Below, piece by piece: positions 60,598 to 64,000 of a DNA stretch of 64,000 bases; position 1 is the first letter of the stretch; each line of letters begins with the position of its first letter. This DNA is from Streptomyces sp. CB01201. GTDB lineage: Bacteria; Actinomycetota; Actinomycetes; Streptomycetales; Streptomycetaceae. Under the pieces are notes generated by a model. That model saw only the letters and a list, made by a program, of their open reading frames with translations. It did no database searches and was not told the DNA's origin. A program made the translations under genes and the position numbers. The stretch is taken from NCBI RefSeq assembly GCF_002803085.1, contig NZ_NNBJ01000001.1:637040-701039 (forward strand), given 5' to 3'.

Positions 60598-61524
60598 GTG
60601 ACTCGCTTCGACCGGCTCAAGGAAATCCAACGCCTCGACCCCGAGCGGGACTTTCTGGAGATCCATCGGATGACGGCGAGCCTGGAGTTCCCGTGGGACT
60701 ACACCCGCGCCCTGGAGCTCGCGCTGTATCGCACCTATGCCGTGCCGAGCATCGGCCAACTCCTGGCCCGCACAGCAGAGCTGACGGAGCGTTCGCAGAA
60801 GCGGTACGACGACACTACCCTGCTCCTCGATGCCGTCGTCGAGCACGGCTTCGACAGCGTGGACGGACGGGCCGCGGTGCGCCGCGTCAACCAGATGCAC
60901 CGCTCGTACGACATCGGCGACGACGACATGCGCTATGTGCTCTGCACCTTCGTGGTGGTGCCGAAGCGCTGGCTCGACTCCTACGGATGGCGGCGCCTGA
61001 GCGACCACGAAATGCGTGCCGCTGCCCGCTACTACCAGACGCTCGGCCGACACCTGGGCATCAAGGAAATCCCCGACTCCTACGAGGAGTTCGAGCGCTG
61101 CCTGGACGATTACGAGGCCGCCCACTTCGGCTTCGACGCGGGCGGCCGGAAGGTGTCGGACGCGACCCTCGACCTCATGGCCTCCTGGTACCCGCGCCCG
61201 CTGGCCCCCGCGCTGCGCACCGTGAGCCTCGCCCTGCTCGACGACGCCCTCCTTCGAGCGTTCCGCTACGAGCGGCCCGCCCCGGCCGTGCGGTCCCTGG
61301 TCCGTGGCGCGCTACGCCTGCGAGCCCGAGCCGTACGCCTGCTCCCGCCGCGCTCCACGCCGCACTACGGCCGCCAGAACCGCGAGGTCAGGGGCTACCC
61401 GAACGGCTATCGCGTCCCGGAGCTCGGCACGTTTCCGGTGCCGGGCGTCCGGGGCTGCCCGGTGCCCCGCGCCGGGGCGGGCGGAACCGCGCCGGGCTCG
61501 TCGCCTCCGGCGTCCGGGTGGTGA
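60598..61524 (+). CDS. Oxygenase MpaB-like (DUF2236) protein, 3' end altered
   Basis: 308 residues from GTG 60598. The family pattern is clear: FPWDYTRALELALYRTYAVPSI, then TLLLDAVVEHGFDSVDGRAAVRRVNQMHRSYDIGDDDMRYVLCTF with the conserved His-x-x-Tyr, and AARYYQTLGRHLGI. These are haem-dependent oxygenase-like proteins related to latex clearing protein and MpaB. The natural end is probably GYRVPELGTFP near 61440; the last 30 residues (RGCPVPRAGAGGTAPGSSPPASGW) are not family sequence and derive from fused debris. Confidence 0.75.
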   Translation: MTRFDRLKEIQRLDPERDFLEIHRMTASLEFPWDYTRALELALYRTYAVPSIGQLLARTAELTERSQKRYDDTTLLLDAVVEHGFDSVDGRAAVRRVNQMHRSYDIGDDDMRYVLCTFVVVPKRWLDSYGWRRLSDHEMRAAARYYQTLGRHLGIKEIPDSYEEFERCLDDYEAAHFGFDAGGRKVSDATLDLMASWYPRPLAPALRTVSLALLDDALLRAFRYERPAPAVRSLVRGALRLRARAVRLLPPRSTPHYGRQNREVRGYPNGYRVPELGTFPVPGVRGCPVPRAGAGGTAPGSSPPASGW

Positions 61525-61643
61525 CCGTTCCGGACGCCGGGCACAACGTCATGTTCGACAACCCGGCCGGCTTCGTGCGGGAAGTGGCCCGAATCGGCCG
61601 GCGGGTCGCCGGTCAGCCTTCGCGCACCGCCACCGCGAGATAG
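61492..61643 (+). pseudogene. 3' remnant of an alpha/beta hydrolase gene
   Basis: Immediately after the MpaB-like family sequence another frame reads GLVASGVRVVTVPDAGHNVMFDNPAGF and continues to a stop at 61643. This is the end of an alpha/beta hydrolase, with the catalytic His in AGHNVMFDNP. No upstream part of a hydrolase is present. A deletion joined the oxygenase 3' end to this fragment. Confidence 0.65.
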
Positions 61644-62212
61644 CGCCGGTCCTCGTCGGCGTACGACAGGAGCCGCCAGTTGGCCGAGGCGAGCAACGGC
61701 CGCAGCCGGGGTTCCGCGCGCAGATCCTCGTCGCTGAGCGCCCGGCCGTGGCGGGCCGCGAGTGCGGCGCGGCCGATGGGGTGGAACAGGGCGAGGCGAC
61801 CGCCGGGACGGGTGATCCGCGCCAACTCCCGCAGGTTCTGGGCTGGTTGGGGCAGATGGGAGATGAGACCGGAACCGAACACCACGTCGAAGGACGCGGG
61901 GGCGAGCGGTAGCCGGGTCACGTCCGCACGCAGCAGCGCGGCATGCCGGTCGCGCCCGGCCCGTACGGCCTCGGTGAGCATCTCCGGGGTGAGGTCCACG
62001 CCGACGACGACGCCGGTCGGGCCCACCGCGTCGCGCAGCGGCGCCAGGGCGCGGCCGGTGCCGCATCCCGCGTCGAGCACGGTGTCGCCCGGCGCAAGCC
62101 CGACCTCCGCGACGGCCGCCGCGAACGCCGGGCCGTCGTCGGGGAACTTGCGGTCCCAGTCGGTCGCGCGAGCGGCGAAGAATTCCTTGACACGTTCCTG
62201 GTCTCCGGCCAT
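61613..62212 (-). CDS. Class I SAM-dependent methyltransferase
   Basis: 199 residues from ATG 62212. Motif I VLDAGCGTGRAL is near residue 45, acidic VVGVDLTPEM follows, and motifs ADVTRLPLAP and RITRPGGRLALFHPIG complete the fold. Resembles the UbiE/COQ5-like and Methyltransf_11 small-molecule methyltransferases. Alone; its 3' end overlaps the hydrolase remnant on the opposite strand. Substrate unknown. Confidence 0.83.
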   Translation of the reverse strand: MAGDQERVKEFFAARATDWDRKFPDDGPAFAAAVAEVGLAPGDTVLDAGCGTGRALAPLRDAVGPTGVVVGVDLTPEMLTEAVRAGRDRHAALLRADVTRLPLAPASFDVVFGSGLISHLPQPAQNLRELARITRPGGRLALFHPIGRAALAARHGRALSDEDLRAEPRLRPLLASANWRLLSYADEDRRYLAVAVREG

Positions 62213-62381
62213 GGCCCCATGATCCCCCACGCGCCAACGATCCCGCAGTGGCCGAAAATAGACCACGGTGAGCGCATTCGAACAAAGCGCGATCGCGGGG
62301 GAACACCTCTTCGTCATATTCCAGCAGCTTTCGAACTGCGCCCCCGTCGTGCGCCCCGCCCCGGACTAGCGTCCCTGGGCC

Positions 62382-63149
62382 ATGGGACACCTGGACCACG
62401 CCGCCTTCGGCTGGCTGACCCCCGTGCTGTCGTACGCGATGGCCTGCATAGGCGCCGCCCTCGGGCTGCGCTGCACCGTGCGCGCCCTGGGCGCCACCGG
62501 ACGCTCCCGGCGCAACTGGCTGATCACCGCGGCCTCGGCCATCGGTACCGGCATCTGGACGATGCACTTCGTCGCGATGCTCGGCTTCGCCGTCAGTGGC
62601 ACCGACATCCGCTACGACGTGCTCCTGACCGTTCTCAGCCTGCTCGTCGCCATGGTCTTCGTCGGCGCCGGAGTCTTCGCCGTCGGCTACGGCAAGGACC
62701 GCAACCGCGCCCTGCTGACCGGCGGCCTCGCCACCGGACTCGGTGTCGCCGGCATGCACTACCTCGGCATGGCGGCGTTGCGGCTGCACGGACAGGTCCA
62801 CTACGACCCCGCGCTCGTCACGCTCTCCGTCGTCATCGCCGTGGCCGCCGCGACCGCCGCGCTGTGGGCCGGGCTCAACATCGAGTCACCCGTGGCCGTG
62901 GCGATCGCCTCCCTCGTCATGGGCGCGGCCGTCAGCACCATGCACTACACCGGCATGATCGCGGTGAGCGTGGACGTGGCCCCGAGCGGCGCCGTTCTGC
63001 CCGGGGCCACGGCGATGCAGTTCATCTTCCCCCTCGCCGTCGGCCTCGGGTCCTACCTCTTCATCACCGCCGCCTTCGTCGCGCTCTCCCCGACGGCCCG
63101 GGAGCGCGCCGCGTACGCCTCGGCGGAACAGCTCGCCGCCGCCCCCTGA
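62382..63149 (+). CDS. MHYT-domain integral membrane sensor protein
   Basis: 255 residues from ATG 62382. Seven membrane helices. The MHYT motifs recur: GIWTMHFVAMLGF near 57, GVAGMHYLGMAAL near 125 and STMHYTGMIAV near 187, each with Met-His-(Phe/Tyr) and a Met. They are predicted to bind copper and sense a diatomic gas or redox state. Many MHYT proteins carry GGDEF/EAL or kinase output domains; this one does not. It lies just upstream of the sensor kinase gene and may form a signalling unit with it. Confidence 0.85.
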   Translation: MGHLDHAAFGWLTPVLSYAMACIGAALGLRCTVRALGATGRSRRNWLITAASAIGTGIWTMHFVAMLGFAVSGTDIRYDVLLTVLSLLVAMVFVGAGVFAVGYGKDRNRALLTGGLATGLGVAGMHYLGMAALRLHGQVHYDPALVTLSVVIAVAAATAALWAGLNIESPVAVAIASLVMGAAVSTMHYTGMIAVSVDVAPSGAVLPGATAMQFIFPLAVGLGSYLFITAAFVALSPTARERAAYASAEQLAAAP

Positions 63150-63198
63150 ACCGCTTCCGCCGCGCCGCACCCGGCCGCATCCATGAGCGAGGAGATCC

Positions 63199-64000
63199 GT
63201 GCGCACACCCCGCAAGGCCCCGGACGCCGCGCCGCCGAACCCGGTGGGCACCCGTGGACGACGCGCCCACGCAGGACCGCCGGCCGCCGACGAGCACGCC
63301 TTCGGTGAGCGCCCGGCGCCGCAGGACACCGAGGCCCTGTGGCGGCTGAGGCCGCGTACCGTTCGCGCCAAGATCGTCTCCCTGCTCATGGTGCCCGTCG
63401 TCTCGCTGCTCACCCTGTGGGGCTTCGCCACCGTCACCACGGCGCAGGACCTGTCCGCGCTGCGTCAGGCACGCCGCGTCGAGGAACAGATCCGCACTCC
63501 ACTGATGGCCGCCGTGACAGCGCTTGAAGACGAACGGACCGCCGCAGTGGGGTACTTGGCGAACCCGGCAAGTGACCGTGCCGCCGAACTCGACCAGCGG
63601 GCCCAGCGCACCGACACCGCCCTCGCGGGGCTCAGGCTCGACCGGGACCACACCGTCGCCGATGCCGGGAGCGTGCCGGCGAGCGTGACCGACCGGCTGC
63701 GCGCCTTCGTCGCCCGGGCGGGGAAACTGCCCGCCCTGCGCACCGGCGTCCACGACCGGAGCGCCGCCTTGGACGCCGTCTACCAGCGGTACACCGAGGC
63801 CATCGCTGGGGGCTTCGACGTCGACGGCGCGCTCGCGGGTGTCCAGGCCCCGGCGCTCGGCCCCCAGACACGCGTCCTGTACGAGTTCGACCTGGCCGGC
63901 GAGATGCTCGCCCGCGAGGACGCGCTGATCTCCGCCGCGCAGCCCGGCCACACCTTCAGCGTCGAGCATCTGCGCCGCCTCACCGGGGCCGTCGACAGTC
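63199..64000 (+). CDS. NIT-domain sensor histidine kinase (N-terminal part)
   Basis: GTG 63199 is preceded by AGGAGATCC. The visible 267 residues start with a basic, disordered tail. A membrane helix follows at about 60-82 (IVSLLMVPVVSLLTLWGFATV), then an extracellular helical domain of the nitrate/nitrite-sensing NIT type (VEEQIRTPLMAAVTALEDERTAAVGYLA, FDLAGEMLAREDALISAA). Such proteins in actinomycetes continue to HAMP and histidine kinase domains, here beyond the window. The MHYT gene precedes it by 50 bases. Confidence 0.8.
   Translation, partial: MRTPRKAPDAAPPNPVGTRGRRAHAGPPAADEHAFGERPAPQDTEALWRLRPRTVRAKIVSLLMVPVVSLLTLWGFATVTTAQDLSALRQARRVEEQIRTPLMAAVTALEDERTAAVGYLANPASDRAAELDQRAQRTDTALAGLRLDRDHTVADAGSVPASVTDRLRAFVARAGKLPALRTGVHDRSAALDAVYQRYTEAIAGGFDVDGALAGVQAPALGPQTRVLYEFDLAGEMLAREDALISAAQPGHTFSVEHLRRLTGAVDS

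Overview
The window has very high GC content, strong third-position GC bias in the real reading frames, frequent GTG starts, GGAGG-type ribosome binding sites, and families typical of soil actinomycetes: a large LuxR-type ATPase regulator, DUF899, an S1 protease with Ig-like repeats, CobF and a NIT-domain sensor kinase. It looks like a chromosomal segment of a Streptomyces or close relative, probably an accessory region. No rRNA, tRNA or CRISPR array was recognised.

Layout. (1) 0-3.8 kb, minus strand: the end of a natural-product cluster that runs off the left edge. It has a 22-residue leader-like peptide, an asparagine-synthetase-like enzyme with an extra C-terminal domain, a SAM methyltransferase and a PEP mutase with the exact EDK-x5-NS phosphonate signature. 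(2) 3.9-22.7 kb: mostly housekeeping or envelope genes (CYTH, MazG-like, SDRs, GlsB-like, ABC-2-like permease, SMI1, OsmC, DUF899, fasciclin, DipZ-like thiol-disulfide protein, GH9, LuxR ATPase, S1 protease). (3) 22.7-27.4 kb, minus strand: a second peptide-modification cluster with a 56-residue precursor behind a good promoter, an M29-type metallopeptidase homologue, an MFS exporter, a JmjC/cupin oxygenase and an HEXXH protein. The four enzyme and transporter genes are linked by start/stop overlaps. (4) 27.5-31.6 kb: a decaying metabolic cluster (truncated LysR, hydrolase without a start, broken AMP-ligase, then intact PhyH oxygenase and zinc alcohol dehydrogenase). (5) 31.7-39.1 kb: regulators with visible operators (TetR/epoxide hydrolase, MarR/SDR), MFS and CobF. 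(6) 39.5-64 kb: secreted proteins, a CLC-type channel, two paralogous fatty-acid desaturases, a wrecked IS701-like transposase, an aldehyde dehydrogenase with its GAF regulator, an amidase/permease pair, an MpaB-like oxygenase fused to debris of a lost hydrolase, a methyltransferase, an MHYT protein and the start of a nitrate-sensing-type histidine kinase that runs off the right edge.

The most novel material is the pair of peptide-based clusters. In cluster 1 the peptide resembles a lasso leader (Y-x-x-P near the N-terminus, Thr third from the end) but leaves no room for a core and ends Val-Arg. Val-Arg is also the dipeptide of the phosphonate fosfazinomycin A. In cluster 2 two predicted iron oxygenases and an M29-like protein surround a precursor ending in a hydrophobic tail. 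In both, a strong stem-loop lies between the precursor gene and the first enzyme gene, which would favour extra precursor expression.
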